In this document: piece after piece, positions 18,083 to 27,762 of the stretch
Layout of the letters: each line of letters starts with the position of its first letter
Numbering within the stretch: position 1 is the stretch's first letter
NCBI RefSeq assembly: GCF_900187045.1
Contig: NZ_LT906453.1
Location: 1,302,001-1,366,000 of the forward strand
Direction of reading: 5' to 3'
Origin: Dermatophilus congolensis
Lineage (GTDB): Bacteria > Actinomycetota > Actinomycetes > Actinomycetales > Dermatophilaceae
DNA: 64,000 nucleotides
Position numbers and translations under genes: made by a program
Notes under the pieces: generated by a model
Told to the model about the DNA's origin: nothing
Seen by the model: the letters and a program-made list of their open reading frames with translations, nothing else
Database searches by the model: none

Positions 18083-19515
18083 GGCCGACGCGTTTTGACG
18101 TCACGGGTGAAGTTTTGCCGGTTGCTGAGTTGGGGCGTACCCATGTGTTGGCTGTAGGTGGCGCGGGGATGTCTGCGGTGGCGCGTCTGCTGTGTGCGGC
18201 GGGTTTGTCGGTGAGCGGATCTGATGCCAAAGATTCTGCGGTTCTTGACGGTTTGCGTCAGGCAGGTGTTGACGTACACGTCGGGCATGATGTTGCTCAC
18301 CTTGAAGGTGTTGAAACGGTAGTGGTTTCCTCTGCCATTCGTGATGACAACGTTGAGCTGCTGGCGGCTCGTGAGCGTGGCTTGCGTGTGTTGCATCGCT
18401 CGATGGCGTTGGCGAGTGTGGCGAAGGATGTTCGCCGCGTTGCGATTGCAGGTGCGAATGGGAAAACCACGACTACAGCGATGACTGCCACGTTGTTGCG
18501 TGATGCTGGTGTGGATCCCTCTTTCGCCGTTGGTGGTGATTTGGTGGCGACGGGGTCAAATGCAGAGCTGGGCGCTGGTGGTGTTTTTGTTGTGGAGGCT
18601 GATGAGTCGGATGGCTCGTTCCTCGCTTATCGGCCTGACGTGGCGGTGGTGACGAATGTGCAGCCTGACCATCTGGATTTTTACGGCACGTTTGAGGCGG
18701 TTCAGGATGCATATCTGGAATTTGTGATGTCGATGCGTCCGGGTGGGTTGTTGGTTACGTGTGCTGATGATGATGGTGCTTTGCGCCTGGCCGAGCGCGC
18801 CGGTCTGGCCGGCATTCGTGTGGTCACGTACGGGCAGTCTGCTGATGCTGATGTCCGTGTTGATGCAGTCGAGTTTGTGGGCATGACGAGTCGGGCGCGT
18901 GTGTATATGCCTGGTGGGGGAGTGATTGCGCTCGAACTGCCGTTGCCGGGTTTGCATAACGTGTTGGATGCGGTGGCCGCATTGGTGGCCGCCACGGTGG
19001 GGCTTGGGGTGTCGCCTGAGGCCGGGGTGGCCGGGTTGGCCGGTTATGGAGGTGTGCGGCGGCGCTTTGAAATTAAGGGCTCGTCGGGGGATGTCACGGT
19101 TATTGATGACTATGCGCATAACCCCGGTAAGGTTCGAGCTTTGGTGCAGACGGCGCGTGAGTTGGTGGGTTTTGGACGGCTGGTTGTGCTTTTTCAGCCG
19201 CATTTGTATTCGCGTACTAGAGATTTTGCTGAGCAGTTTGCTCAGGGGCTGGCCCCTGCTGATGAAGTGTTTGTTCTGGATGTCTATGGGGCTCGGGAAG
19301 AGCCGATGCCTGGGGTGAGTGGGCGTTTAATCACAGAGCATCTTTCTGCGTTGCCAGGGCAGCGAGGAGTGCACTTCGTGGCGTGTTTGTCTGATGCGGC
19401 ATCAGTTGTGGCGGATCATGTGCGGGAAGGTGATGTGGTTTTGACTGTGGGAGCTGGTGATGTGACCACGGTTGGGCCTGCATTGCTGACGTGTTTAGCT
19501 GATCGTTCTGTGTGA
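18079..19515 (+). CDS. murC: UDP-N-acetylmuramate:L-alanine ligase MurC
   Basis: MurC adds the first residue, L-alanine, to UDP-MurNAc. The 478-residue protein has AVGGAGMSAVARLL, the ATP loop AIAGANGKTTTTAM, VVEADESDGSF, NVQPDHLDFYGT and DDYAHNPGKVRALVQTARE, given here by its core DDYAHNP. murB and ddl are absent beside it; murB is elsewhere in several actinobacteria, so this need not be a loss. ATG 18079 overlaps the murG stop. Confidence 0.97.
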   Translation: MRPTRFDVTGEVLPVAELGRTHVLAVGGAGMSAVARLLCAAGLSVSGSDAKDSAVLDGLRQAGVDVHVGHDVAHLEGVETVVVSSAIRDDNVELLAARERGLRVLHRSMALASVAKDVRRVAIAGANGKTTTTAMTATLLRDAGVDPSFAVGGDLVATGSNAELGAGGVFVVEADESDGSFLAYRPDVAVVTNVQPDHLDFYGTFEAVQDAYLEFVMSMRPGGLLVTCADDDGALRLAERAGLAGIRVVTYGQSADADVRVDAVEFVGMTSRARVYMPGGGVIALELPLPGLHNVLDAVAALVAATVGLGVSPEAGVAGLAGYGGVRRRFEIKGSSGDVTVIDDYAHNPGKVRALVQTARELVGFGRLVVLFQPHLYSRTRDFAEQFAQGLAPADEVFVLDVYGAREEPMPGVSGRLITEHLSALPGQRGVHFVACLSDAASVVADHVREGDVVLTVGAGDVTTVGPALLTCLADRSV

Positions 19516-19521
19516 GGTGGT

Positions 19522-20307
19522 GTGGTGCGTTCTCGATCACGAGCTAAGGACGCGGGGGCGCGAGGTTCCGGGCAAGCGGCGGTAAACCCGAAGGTGACTC
19601 CGCATAAACGTTTTGTGCAGCGGGCGCGTCGTGTGCGGTTGCGGGTGTGGCGCCTTGTGGCCTGGCTTTTGCTTGTGGCGGGAGTGGCTGGAGGTGTTTA
19701 TTGGCTGTTGACGCAGAGTGACTGGTTTCGTGTGGATCAGGTGACTATTGGGGGAGCGTCGGCGCATCGGGAGACGATTATTCGGGACCGGACGCAGTCT
19801 CTTTTGGGTAAACCTCTAGTTGAGGTTGATCTTGTGGAGGCGCGTGATGCGGTGGATCAGGTGCATTTGTTCTCTGCTGTAAGGGTGCGGCGTGCCTGGC
19901 CAAATGGAGTGCATGTGGAGGTTTCCGAACGGACACCGGTGGCTGCTGCTGCTTTGCCTTCGGGGGCATATCGTTTGATCGATAAAGCTGGAGTTGGGTA
20001 TGAGAGTGTGCCTGCGCCTCCCGCTGGTGTTCTTCCGGTCAAGATTGCTAATCCGCGTGATTCTAGGTCGCTTGCTACCGCTGCTGCGGTGGGAACTTCT
20101 ATGCCTGCTGGTTTGGTTGCCAGGGTGAAGAACTTCGAGGTGGATGGTAGTGCGCGTGGTTCATTTGAACTCTCTGGGGTTCGAGTGATGTGGGGTGACT
20201 CTTCAGAGGGGCGCGTTAAGGCTGCTGTATTGGAGCCGCTGATGCGGCGGGGGAAGATCTCAACCTTGGATTTGTCGGCTCCGTTGAGTCCTGTAACGAC
20301 GCGGTGA
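19522..20307 (+). CDS. ftsQ: Cell division protein FtsQ (POTRA domain)
   Basis: A 261-residue bitopic divisome protein. A basic N-terminus is followed by one membrane segment (about residues 48-68), a POTRA-type domain (SDWFRVDQVTIGGASAHRE onward, core VDQVTIGGA) and the FtsQ beta domain with VRVRRAWPNGVHVEVSERTPVA, core RRAWPNGV. FtsQ recruits FtsL/FtsB and restrains FtsWI. GTG 19522 follows GAGGTGG; GTG 19525 is an alternative. Confidence 0.93.
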   Translation: MVRSRSRAKDAGARGSGQAAVNPKVTPHKRFVQRARRVRLRVWRLVAWLLLVAGVAGGVYWLLTQSDWFRVDQVTIGGASAHRETIIRDRTQSLLGKPLVEVDLVEARDAVDQVHLFSAVRVRRAWPNGVHVEVSERTPVAAAALPSGAYRLIDKAGVGYESVPAPPAGVLPVKIANPRDSRSLATAAAVGTSMPAGLVARVKNFEVDGSARGSFELSGVRVMWGDSSEGRVKAAVLEPLMRRGKISTLDLSAPLSPVTTR

Positions 20308-20672
20308 TAAGGATCGTTCCTTCCGCGAGTTCCCTACGGATCAACTGGAGGTCGAGACATCCCGGCGTGTTAGGAATGCGTGGACAAGGCGTATAACTCA
20401 CGTAGGATGGTATGGAGGTCAAGAGCGACCGCTCGAGAACTCAGACGGTCCGTCTGTCAAGATGTATTGCATCTGAAACCCGTTGATGTCGTGGACAGGT
20501 CTTCCTGAAGTGGCAGCATCGTTGTCAGAAGAGGGATCGCCCCGGGGAGTCGACCGGTATGGGAATCAGGCGATCGGGAATACCTCCTCAACATTGACTT
20601 GAAGTCGAGGGTTTTGCTGAAGGTGAAATCACTCGCCACATCGTTAACATCTCCGTCTCGAAAGGCCCCCCA
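20308..20672. other. ftsQ-ftsZ intergenic region
   Basis: 365 bases without a gene. It holds a good promoter candidate (20381-20408, listed separately) and, close to ftsZ, further promoter-like sequence (TTGACT at 20597). Several promoters in front of ftsZ are usual in actinobacteria. I see no terminator that would end the upstream message. Confidence 0.5.
20381..20408 (+). promoter_or_regulatory. Candidate ftsZ promoter
   Basis: TGGACA (20381-20386) and TAGGAT (20403-20408) are 16 bases apart, close to actinobacterial primary sigma-factor consensus. The predicted start would leave an untranslated leader of about 260 bases before ftsZ. Confidence 0.45.
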
Positions 20673-21947
20673 GTGGCAGCTCCACAGAACTACCTGGCCG
20701 TCATCAAGGTCGTCGGTATCGGCGGGGGCGGTGTCAATGCGGTCAACCGGATGATCGAGGTCGGCCTCAAGGGTGTCGAGTTCATTGCGATCAACACTGA
20801 CGCGCAGGCGCTGCTCATGAGTGACGCCGACTTGAAGCTGGATGTCGGTCGTGAACTTACTCGTGGCTTGGGCGCTGGCGCCGACCCTGAGGTCGGTAAG
20901 AAAGCGGCTGAGGATCATGCCGAGGAGATCGAAGAGGCGCTTCGTGGCGCCGATATGGTCTTCGTTACCGCCGGTGAGGGTGGCGGTACCGGTACCGGTG
21001 GCGCGCCCGTTGTCGCGCGAATCGCTAAAGGCTTGGGTGCGTTGACTATTGGTGTGGTCACGCGTCCATTCACGTTTGAAGGCCGCCGTCGAGCCAACCA
21101 GGCTGAGTCGGGTATCGGCGCTCTCCGTGAAGAAGTTGACACGCTCATCGTTATTCCTAATGACCGTTTGCTGTCTATTAGTGACCGCGCGGTTTCCATG
21201 CTTGACGCGTTCCGCAGCGCAGACCAGGTGTTGCTTTCCGGTGTGCAGGGCATCACCGATCTCATCACCACGCCTGGTCTGATCAACCTTGACTTCGCTG
21301 ATGTGAAGTCTGTTATGCAAGGTGCTGGCAGTGCTCTTATGGGTATTGGGTCAGCACGTGGTGATGATCGTGCAGTGCAAGCTGCTGAGCTTGCTATTTC
21401 CAGTCCGTTGCTGGAGGCAAGCATTGATGGCGCACATGGTGTGCTGTTGTCCATTCAGGGTGGCAGTGATCTTGGATTGTTTGAGATCAATGAGGCTGCT
21501 CGTTTGGTGCAGGAGGCAGCCCACCCCGAAGCGAACATTATCTTCGGTGCGGTCATCGATGATGCTCTTGGTGACGAGGTGCGGGTGACTGTGATTGCGG
21601 CGGGTTTTGATGGGGGTACTCCCCAGCCTCGTCGTGAGCAGCAGTCGCAGGGTTCTTCTGCGCAGCAGGGGCAGCAGGCCCCTCCGCGTTCTGCGCCGCG
21701 TCCTGCTCAGCAGGTGGCTCCGCAGGCGGAACGGCCTATGGTGCCCAGTCAGCCGCAGGCGGCCGCGGCTTCTGCTGGACGTCCGGGGCAGGTTCAGCCT
21801 CAGCCGGTGAGTCCGCGTCCTGCACCTGCACAGCCGGAGGCTGAGCAGGAAGCTCCTGTTGAAACGCATCGTGAAGCAGTGCGTCCTCCACGAACGGTTA
21901 CGTTCGATGAGGGTGATGATCTGGACGTTCCAGATTTCCTTAAGTGA
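20673..21947 (+). CDS. ftsZ: Cell division GTPase FtsZ
   Basis: FtsZ is the tubulin-like GTPase that forms the Z-ring. The 424-residue protein has [15 protein letters not shown] at the N-terminus, the GTP-binding [13 protein letters not shown], and the T7 loop [11 protein letters not shown]. After the folded core (to about residue 315) comes a linker of about 95 residues rich in Gln, Pro and Ala, then the C-terminal peptide [10 protein letters not shown], which binds SepF/FtsW-type partners in actinobacteria. GTG 20673 is preceded by GAAAGG. A strong terminator follows immediately. Confidence 0.98.
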   Translation: MAAPQNYLAVIKVVGIGGGGVNAVNRMIEVGLKGVEFIAINTDAQALLMSDADLKLDVGRELTRGLGAGADPEVGKKAAEDHAEEIEEALRGADMVFVTAGEGGGTGTGGAPVVARIAKGLGALTIGVVTRPFTFEGRRRANQAESGIGALREEVDTLIVIPNDRLLSISDRAVSMLDAFRSADQVLLSGVQGITDLITTPGLINLDFADVKSVMQGAGSALMGIGSARGDDRAVQAAELAISSPLLEASIDGAHGVLLSIQGGSDLGLFEINEAARLVQEAAHPEANIIFGAVIDDALGDEVRVTVIAAGFDGGTPQPRREQQSQGSSAQQGQQAPPRSAPRPAQQVAPQAERPMVPSQPQAAAASAGRPGQVQPQPVSPRPAPAQPEAEQEAPVETHREAVRPPRTVTFDEGDDLDVPDFLK

Positions 21948-21962
21948 TGTAGTTCATTGATC

Positions 21963-21998
21963 GCGAAGAAGCGCTCCCTTAAGGGAGCGCTTCTTCGC
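21963..21998 (+). terminator. Hairpin terminator after ftsZ
   Basis: A perfect 16-bp stem (21963-21978 with 21983-21998) and a TTAA loop, 15 bases after the ftsZ stop. Only a short AT-rich stretch follows, not a full T-tract. It probably ends the dcw message. Confidence 0.85.
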
Positions 21999-22017
21999 AT
22001 ATTTCGAGGGTGATGTT

Positions 22018-22791
22018 GTGTTGTATGCGCGTGGAGTTCTTCCGATGGATCATCACCTCGGTGATGGGGAGCATCGAGTGGCGTGGGGGTTCACAGATGC
22101 GGGAGGGCATTTACCGGAGTCTGGCCAGGAGGAGCCTGCATATGGTGAGTTCAACGTGGGGGGGCATGTTGGTGATGACTTGGCGCGAGTGATGGCTAAT
22201 CGTGTAGCCCTGGCGCGTGAGATGGGGGTGGGGTCTGGTGGGGTGGTGTTCATGAATCAGGTGCATGGAAATGATGTTGCGGTGGTAGATGGGCCGTGGG
22301 GTCAGGGGCCAGTTGCAGATGTGGATGCGTTGGTGACAACGCGTCCAGGGCTGGGGTTAGGGGTTTTGGTGGCGGACTGCGTGCCAGTTGTTTTCGCTGA
22401 TGTGCGTGCTGGTGTGGTGGGTGTTGCGCATGCTGGGCGTCGAGGCATGTTGTCTGGTGTGGCTACGCGTACGGTGACTGTGATGCGCGAGTTGGGAGCA
22501 GAGCGGGTTGTGGCCTGGATTGGTCCCTCGATTTGTGGTGAGTGTTATGAGGTGCCTGTTGAGTTGGCGCGGGAAGCTGAGTTGGTTCGTCCGGGGGTGC
22601 GGTCGCGGACTCGTTGGGGTAGTGCGGGTATTGATGTGGCTGCCGGGGTGGAGATGGAGTTAAGGGCGGCTGAGGTTGAGGTGAATCGGATTTCAGGGTG
22701 CACGCTGGAGGACCGTTCTTTGTACTCGTATCGGAGGCATAAGGTGACTGGGCGTTTTGCTGGGGTTGTTGTGCTTGATCCGGCAGTGTGA
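22018..22791 (+). CDS. pgeF: Peptidoglycan editing factor PgeF (YfiH, laccase-domain)
   Basis: A 257-residue Multi-copper polyphenol oxidase-like (DUF152) protein. Its E. coli homologue removes wrongly incorporated serine-type muropeptide precursors made by MurC; purine nucleoside phosphorylase/adenosine deaminase activity is also reported for the family. Motifs: NQVHGNDVAVVD, DVDALVTTRPGLGLGVLVADCVPV (core VADCVPV), VGVAHAGRRG and CTLEDRSLYSYRR. The GTG at 22018 follows GAGGG; a TTG at 22021 is possible. It sits between ftsZ and yggS as in most actinobacteria. Confidence 0.93.
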   Translation: MLYARGVLPMDHHLGDGEHRVAWGFTDAGGHLPESGQEEPAYGEFNVGGHVGDDLARVMANRVALAREMGVGSGGVVFMNQVHGNDVAVVDGPWGQGPVADVDALVTTRPGLGLGVLVADCVPVVFADVRAGVVGVAHAGRRGMLSGVATRTVTVMRELGAERVVAWIGPSICGECYEVPVELAREAELVRPGVRSRTRWGSAGIDVAAGVEMELRAAEVEVNRISGCTLEDRSLYSYRRHKVTGRFAGVVVLDPAV

Positions 22792-22800
22792 GGGGCTGTT

Positions 22801-23571
22801 GTGAGTAAAGCGGGTGCTATGAATGAGGGGTTAGAGGGCGCGTTGGTGGAGCGTGAGTGTGAGTTGCGCAGGAACCTTGAGATGGTGCGTGGGCGGATTG
22901 AGTCTGCGTGTGTGCGTTCTGGGCGTTCTGTTGATTCTGTGCAGCTTGTTGTGGTGACGAAGTTTTTTCCTGCGACTGATGTGGCGGCGTTGGTTAGGTG
23001 TGGTGTGACTGACGTGGGGGAGAGTCGTGATCAGGAGGCTGTGGCCAAAGTTGGCGAAGTTGCCCGTTTGTGTGGTGAGATATCCATGCCTCGTTGGCAT
23101 TTCGTTGGTCAGGTGCAGTCGAAAAAAGCAGTTTCGATTGCGCGCTACGCGGATGTCGTGCAGTCAGTGGATCGGCCTAAGCTTGTGACAGCTTTGGCTG
23201 GTGCTGCGAGTCGAGCGGGGCGAAGGCTTGATGTGCTGCTGCAGGTGGACCTGCGTTCGTCTGAGGCGATCTCTGAAGATCCCGGGCGGGGTGGTGTTCC
23301 CCCAGCTGAGCTTGCTCGGTTGGCTGACTTTGTAATGCAGCACAAGGATTTGCGACTACGAGGCCTGATGAGCGTCGCTCCAAGAAACGTTGAACCCGCG
23401 GCCGCATTCGCGGAACTGTTCTGTGCGCGTGAGCGTTTCTTGTGTAATCACCCCAGTGCCACTTGGCTTTCCGCGGGGATGAGCGGCGATTTTGAAGAGG
23501 CTATCCAAGCGGGGGCCACGCATGTGCGTGTCGGTAGCGCAATCCTGGGGTCCCGGTCTACGTACGGGTAG
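22801..23571 (+). CDS. yggS: YggS-family pyridoxal-phosphate homeostasis protein
   Basis: A 256-residue fold-type III PLP-binding protein with no known catalytic reaction, involved in PLP and amino-acid homeostasis. The PLP Lys is Lys54 in VVVTKFFPATD, followed by VGESRDQEAVAK, WHFVGQVQSKK and LRLRGLMSVAP. The closing SAGMSGDFEEAIQAGATHVRVGSAILG region (core SAGMSGDFEEAI) matches the family. GTG 22801 starts nine bases after pgeF. sepF follows. Confidence 0.94.
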   Translation: MSKAGAMNEGLEGALVERECELRRNLEMVRGRIESACVRSGRSVDSVQLVVVTKFFPATDVAALVRCGVTDVGESRDQEAVAKVGEVARLCGEISMPRWHFVGQVQSKKAVSIARYADVVQSVDRPKLVTALAGAASRAGRRLDVLLQVDLRSSEAISEDPGRGGVPPAELARLADFVMQHKDLRLRGLMSVAPRNVEPAAAFAELFCARERFLCNHPSATWLSAGMSGDFEEAIQAGATHVRVGSAILGSRSTYG

Positions 23572-23698
23572 TTTGAGGCGAAATCACGCATCGGGCTCCC
23601 CGGTGTGCCGCTGATTGATGTGAAAGTCAGTGGGGGGTGGTTGTTGGCCGGAGACTCGGTCCATTAAACGTGAAGTGGAATTCAATGAGGAGCGAGCG

Positions 23699-24346
23699 AT
23701 GGCAGGTGCCCTGCACAAGGCAATGGTGTACCTGGGTCTGACCGATGAGGTCGACCGTTATGACGAGGAGTACGCCAACGGATACCGTCGTGCCACAGAT
23801 GGCGCAGCGGATGGTCGCGATCACCGGTCTAGGGGGCATCACGCTGCGTCCGCTGTGTCGGAGCGGGAAGCTCAGGGGGATGAGTGGGGGGCTTCGCAAG
23901 CAGATACTCCTACTCCTATCCGTCGTTCGACGCCGGTGTCGTCGGCTGCGGCGGTTGCCCAGGAGGATGTGCATGATAGTGAGGAATATCACGCTGAAGT
24001 GGCGCAGTTTCCGCGTCGGGTTCCTGTTTCAGAGGTAGTTGACGATGTGGAGGTCATGGGCGTGCATCGCATTACCACCATTCACCCTCGTACGTATAAC
24101 GAGGCTAAGAAGGTGGGAGAGGCGTTCCGTGATGGGACGCCGGTGATCATGAATCTGTCGGATCTGGATGACGCGGATGCTAAGCGTTTGGTGGATTTTG
24201 CGGCGGGTTTGGTGTTTGGATTGGCCGGGTCGATTGAGCGGGTGACGAACAAGGTGTTTCTTTTGTCGCCTTCTGATGTGGAGGTGACGACCACGTCTGA
24301 AGTCGAGGACAGTGGTGCACATGCCGGAGTGTTTGATCAGCACTAA
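23699..24346 (+). CDS. sepF: Cell division protein SepF
   Basis: SepF anchors FtsZ to the membrane and bundles it; it is the main FtsZ anchor in actinobacteria. The 215-residue protein has the N-terminal amphipathic membrane helix ([15 protein letters not shown]), a variable acidic and Arg-rich linker, and the C-terminal SepF domain from about residue 118 ([20 protein letters not shown], core [35 protein letters not shown]). ATG 23699 has GAGGAG seven bases upstream. Confidence 0.95.
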   Translation: MAGALHKAMVYLGLTDEVDRYDEEYANGYRRATDGAADGRDHRSRGHHAASAVSEREAQGDEWGASQADTPTPIRRSTPVSSAAAVAQEDVHDSEEYHAEVAQFPRRVPVSEVVDDVEVMGVHRITTIHPRTYNEAKKVGEAFRDGTPVIMNLSDLDDADAKRLVDFAAGLVFGLAGSIERVTNKVFLLSPSDVEVTTTSEVEDSGAHAGVFDQH

Positions 24347-24406
24347 GCGCCGCGGTCGGTTCTATGTGGGTCCGGTTGTGTGCATGTGTTGTATGCGTTG
24401 AATTGA

Positions 24407-24440
24407 TGAGGTCGGTCCTTTGAAGTGAGGGCCGACCTCA
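24407..24440 (+). terminator. Hairpin after sepF
   Basis: A 13-bp stem (24407-24419 with 24428-24440, one G-U) with an 8-nt loop, 60 bases after the sepF stop. It lacks a T-tract. Confidence 0.6.
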
Positions 24441-24573
24441 CGTGTGTGCGTGGCGTTTTCGTGGGTGTGCAGTGGTTGTGGGTGTTGGGGCCGTTGTGGG
24501 TGCCCAATAAGAGTTGGTGTGGGGTTACTGGAGCGAGGGAATGCCCCTCGGGAGAGCTAGGGATACTTAGGTT

Positions 24574-24861
24574 ATGCAGGGATTTTTTGCTCTTGTGGCG
24601 TGGTTGCTGAACCTCTACATGTTCGTGTTGATTGCCCGGCTGGTCATTGACTGGATTCAGCTCTTGGCACGTGATTGGCGCCCTAAGGGCGTGATTCTTA
24701 TGCTTTGCGAGGGTGTCTACACGGTGACGGATCCGCCTCTGAAAGCCTTGCGGAAAGCTATTCCTCCGCTGCGTTTGGGGGCTGTTGCGTTGGATCTGTC
24801 GTTCCTCGTACTCATTCTCATGATTTCCTTGCTGGTAGGCTTTTTTCAACAGCTCAGTTGA
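24574..24861 (+). CDS. YggT family membrane protein
   Basis: A 95-residue protein with two hydrophobic regions (about residues 5-25 and 68-92) and the YggT pattern of LNLYMFVLIARLVIDWIQ, then YTVTDPPLKALRKAIPPLR, core TDPPLKALRK. YggT proteins sit between sepF and divIVA in Gram-positives and are linked to division or osmotic tolerance; no biochemical role is settled. ATG 24574. Confidence 0.88.
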   Translation: MQGFFALVAWLLNLYMFVLIARLVIDWIQLLARDWRPKGVILMLCEGVYTVTDPPLKALRKAIPPLRLGAVALDLSFLVLILMISLLVGFFQQLS

Positions 24862-25077
24862 AATGTGCTCGTCTACACGTTGATCGTTTCCGTGTTTTCG
24901 GGTCGGCCGTCCTGGTCAGATCAGTTCTCGTCGTGCAGAATCATCGGGTCTGGTCGGGTCCGTGTTCGTGCCTGACCAGCGGTCCAGCGATTTGTCGTGG
25001 TGTCGAGTGTTCGGGGGCTCGGCTATGGTTGCCGATCATCTGGGCACACGCTTCCGCCAATGCAAAGGGGACGGTTG

Positions 25078-25998
25078 ATGGCTCTCACGCCAGAAGACAT
25101 TCTCAACAAAAACTTCACAGCCACTCAGTTCCGTCGTGGGTACGACGAGCAGGAGGTCGACGACTTCCTTGACGAGATCGTTGCGGAGTTCCGTCGACTC
25201 AACGCTGAGAACGCGGACTTGCGGCGGCGTGCTGAGACCGGTGGCGGCGGCGCCACCGATGGTCGCATTGACCCTGCACAGCTCGAGGCCGAGGTGGCCG
25301 AGCGTATCGCTGCGGTGAAGCGGCGTGCCGAAGAGCAGGTTGCTGCGGTTGAGCGTGAGGCAGAGAAGAGGATCGCCGCGGCTCGTGAGGAGGCAGCTGC
25401 TCAGGCCAGTGCAGCTCCGCCTGCGCCGAGTCCCGTGGCTGAGTCCGGCTCTACTGATGCCGCCGGTGTTATCGCCCTGGCTCAGCGGGTGCACGATGAG
25501 TACGTTGCGCAGGGTAAAGCTGAGCACGAGCGCTTGGTGAATGAGGCGACGGTTACTCGCGACAAGATGATGAGCGAGGTCCGGGTTCAGCGGGATTCCA
25601 TGCTGGCTGATGCCACTACTAAGCGTGACACGTTGTTGCGAGAAGCTCAGCAGCGGCATGATGACTTGGTGCGTACTGGTCAGCAGAAGCACGCTGACTT
25701 GGTTTCCTCCGCGCAGGAACAGCATGATCGGTTGACGGGCGAGGCTCAGGCCACGCATACGCGTTTGCTTGGTGAGGCGCGCAGTGAAGCTGATCAGCTT
25801 GTCGGTGAGGCGCAGCGCCGTCGTCAGGAAATTTTGGCGGCCTTGGAGGGGGAGAAATCTTCTTTGGAGGCTGCTATCAGTGGCTTGCGTTCTTTTGAGT
25901 CTGAGTACCGTACGCGCCTGCGTTCGTACCTGGAGAAGCAGCTGGGGGCTCTTGAGTCGCAGGCTCCTATGGCGCCTGCTGGTCTTGGTGACGCCTGA
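25078..25998 (+). CDS. divIVA: Polar growth protein DivIVA (Wag31)
   Basis: A 306-residue coiled-coil scaffold that binds curved membrane at cell poles and directs wall synthesis in actinobacteria. The N-terminal membrane-binding domain is LTPEDILNKNFTATQFRRGYDEQEVDDFLDEIV, core FRRGYDEQEVDDFLDEI. A Gly/Ala/Pro linker at about residues 55-65 and another at 105-130 separate coiled-coil regions; the second half is rich in Gln/Arg/Glu/His heptads. ATG 25078 is fixed by the conserved MALTPEDI start, with AAAGGGGAC upstream. Confidence 0.96.
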   Translation: MALTPEDILNKNFTATQFRRGYDEQEVDDFLDEIVAEFRRLNAENADLRRRAETGGGGATDGRIDPAQLEAEVAERIAAVKRRAEEQVAAVEREAEKRIAAAREEAAAQASAAPPAPSPVAESGSTDAAGVIALAQRVHDEYVAQGKAEHERLVNEATVTRDKMMSEVRVQRDSMLADATTKRDTLLREAQQRHDDLVRTGQQKHADLVSSAQEQHDRLTGEAQATHTRLLGEARSEADQLVGEAQRRRQEILAALEGEKSSLEAAISGLRSFESEYRTRLRSYLEKQLGALESQAPMAPAGLGDA

Positions 25999-26018
25999 CT
26001 GTAGAAGGAAGTTAGCGA

Positions 26019-26053
26019 GGACGCTCCGCCTTGGTGTGCCGGGTGGGGCGTCC
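26019..26053 (+). terminator. Hairpin after divIVA
   Basis: A 12-bp stem (26019-26030 with 26042-26053, two G-T pairs) with an 11-nt loop, 20 bases after the divIVA stop. No T-tract follows, so termination is likely but not certain. Confidence 0.6.
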
Positions 26054-26108
26054 GCACGTCTTCGTCGATGATTAGTCGTGGTGGGGTGGTTAGGGCACCA
26101 TTCTTGGT

Positions 26109-26687
26109 GTGATGCTCTGGAAAAAAATCGATTCTCGTGCTGCCTATGGGGCTGCACGGCTGATGCCAGGTGTTCTTGTGTTGCTTATTGGCTCGGTCGT
26201 GTTTGTCTTGGATCAGTGGTCGAAGTCTGTGGCTTTGCGCACGTTGGCGGAGGGGCCAGTCGCCGTTATTGGGGATTGGGTTCGTTTTCGTTTGGTTTTT
26301 AATCCGGGTGCTGCGTTTTCTGTGGGCGAATCTATTACTCCCGTGTTCACGGTTTTTCAGGCTGTGGTTGGACTGGGAGTGTTCGTGGCTGCCTGGCGTT
26401 TGAGGTCTATGTGGTGGGCTGTGACGTTAGGGCTTGTGTTTGGCGGTGCGACTGGAAATCTTTTCGATCGGTTGTGGCGGCCACCTTCGTTTAGTTATGG
26501 GCATGTCGTTGATTTCATCTCGGTCGGGTCGTTTCCAGTTTTTAACGTTGCGGATTCGGCAATCACTGTGGCTGCCGTAATGATTTTTGTGGCAGCTGTG
26601 GCTGGGTGGGAGGCGTTTTCGGTGGCGGCACCTCAGGAGGGGGATATGAAGTTTGGTGAGGCGATGAGTGGGCAGGAACGCGAATGA
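26109..26687 (+). CDS. lspA: Lipoprotein signal peptidase LspA
   Basis: LspA is the aspartic membrane protease that removes signal peptides from diacylated prolipoproteins. The 192-residue protein has four membrane segments, [22 protein letters not shown] and VVDFISVG...[11 protein letters not shown], carrying the conserved catalytic Asp residues in NLFDR/VVDF and NVADS. GTG 26109 is directly followed by ATG 26112; either may be used, since no strong Shine-Dalgarno is visible. The stop overlaps rluD (ATGA). Confidence 0.95.
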   Translation: MMLWKKIDSRAAYGAARLMPGVLVLLIGSVVFVLDQWSKSVALRTLAEGPVAVIGDWVRFRLVFNPGAAFSVGESITPVFTVFQAVVGLGVFVAAWRLRSMWWAVTLGLVFGGATGNLFDRLWRPPSFSYGHVVDFISVGSFPVFNVADSAITVAAVMIFVAAVAGWEAFSVAAPQEGDMKFGEAMSGQERE

Positions 26688-27616
26688 GTGAAGTGAGACG
26701 GTTGCCGGTCCCGGAGGGGCTTAGCGGCGAGCGTGTGGATGCTGTGTTGGCCAGGCTGTTTGGTTTGTCGCGTTCCAAGGGCAGCAAATTGATTGAAGCT
26801 GGCGATGTGCTCGTTGATGATGTGGTGGTTTCGAAGGGGGACAGGGTTTCAGCGGGCGCAATTTTGGAAGTGTCTTTGCCGGGGCCAGAGTTGCCTTCTG
26901 GTTTAGAGGTTAAGGCTGAGCCTGTTCCGGGTATGCGTATCGTGCATGATGATTCGGACATCGTGGTGGTCGATAAGCCAGTAGGTGTGGCTGCGCATCC
27001 CAGTGTGGGGTGGTCTGGTCCGACTGTTGTTGGTGGGTTGCGTGCAGCTGGTTATCGGATCTCTACTTCGGGGGCCCCTGAGCGCCAGGGCATTGTGTCG
27101 CGTCTTGATGTAGGGACGAGCGGCTTGATGGTTGTTGCGAAGAGTGAACATGCCTATTCGGTACTCAAGCAGGCTTTCCGTGACCGCACTGTTGACAAGA
27201 CTTATCACGCTGTTGTGCAAGGGCTGCCGGATCCGATTGTCGGTACTATCGATGCTCCGATCGGAAGGCATCCTGGGCATGATTTCAAGTTTGCTGTTAT
27301 GCGTTCTGGTAAGCCGAGTGTGACGCATTATGAAGTGCTTGAGGCTTTTCGTGAGGCTTCTCTCATTGAGGTTCATCTAGAGACTGGTCGTACACACCAA
27401 ATTCGTGTGCATTTTGCAGCGACAGGGCGTCCGTGTGTGGGGGATCCCTTGTATGGAGCTGATCCGAAGCTGGCAGCTCGTCTAGGTTTGATACGCCAAT
27501 GGCTGCATGCAATGAAACTTGGTTTTATCCATCCGGATTCTGGGCGATACGTGGAATTCACCAGCTCTTATCCTGCGGATCTTGCCGATGCAGTAGATCT
27601 TTTGCGTGCAGGATGA
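26684..27616 (+). CDS. rluD: RluA/RluD-family 23S rRNA pseudouridine synthase
   Basis: A 310-residue pseudouridine synthase. The N-terminal S4 RNA-binding domain ([28 protein letters not shown], core [11 protein letters not shown]) is followed by the catalytic domain with [15 protein letters not shown] and the catalytic Asp142 in [29 protein letters not shown] is also diagnostic. It modifies uridines in helix 69 of 23S rRNA in the RluD subgroup; exact sites here are inferred. It is coupled to lspA, as in most bacteria. Confidence 0.93.
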   Translation: MSEVRRLPVPEGLSGERVDAVLARLFGLSRSKGSKLIEAGDVLVDDVVVSKGDRVSAGAILEVSLPGPELPSGLEVKAEPVPGMRIVHDDSDIVVVDKPVGVAAHPSVGWSGPTVVGGLRAAGYRISTSGAPERQGIVSRLDVGTSGLMVVAKSEHAYSVLKQAFRDRTVDKTYHAVVQGLPDPIVGTIDAPIGRHPGHDFKFAVMRSGKPSVTHYEVLEAFREASLIEVHLETGRTHQIRVHFAATGRPCVGDPLYGADPKLAARLGLIRQWLHAMKLGFIHPDSGRYVEFTSSYPADLADAVDLLRAG

Positions 27617-27695
27617 GCTGCTAGCTTCCGCACACGTACGCCTCCTGGGTAACTGTCGAGGACTGCTTCGAGGTAGCGTCAGGGTTTAGTTGTAC

Positions 27696-27720
27696 GTGCA
27701 CCTGCTTGTGTGAGGTGCAC
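27696..27720 (+). repeat. 8-bp inverted repeat upstream of the PTS fusion gene
   Basis: GTGCACCT (27696-27703) and AGGTGCAC (27713-27720) are perfect inverted copies 9 bases apart, 42 bases before the ATG of the PTS fusion gene. It could be an operator for a sugar-responsive repressor or a hairpin in the leader. Confidence 0.4.
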
Positions 27721-27762
27721 GGCGGCGTCCCCTTAAGCAACCTTGAAGAAAGTGATCGAGCA

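Noticed and set aside
18079-20307. Absence of murB and ddl between murC and ftsQ taken as a deletion
   Set aside because: murB and ddl lie outside the dcw cluster in several actinobacteria, so this is not evidence of loss.
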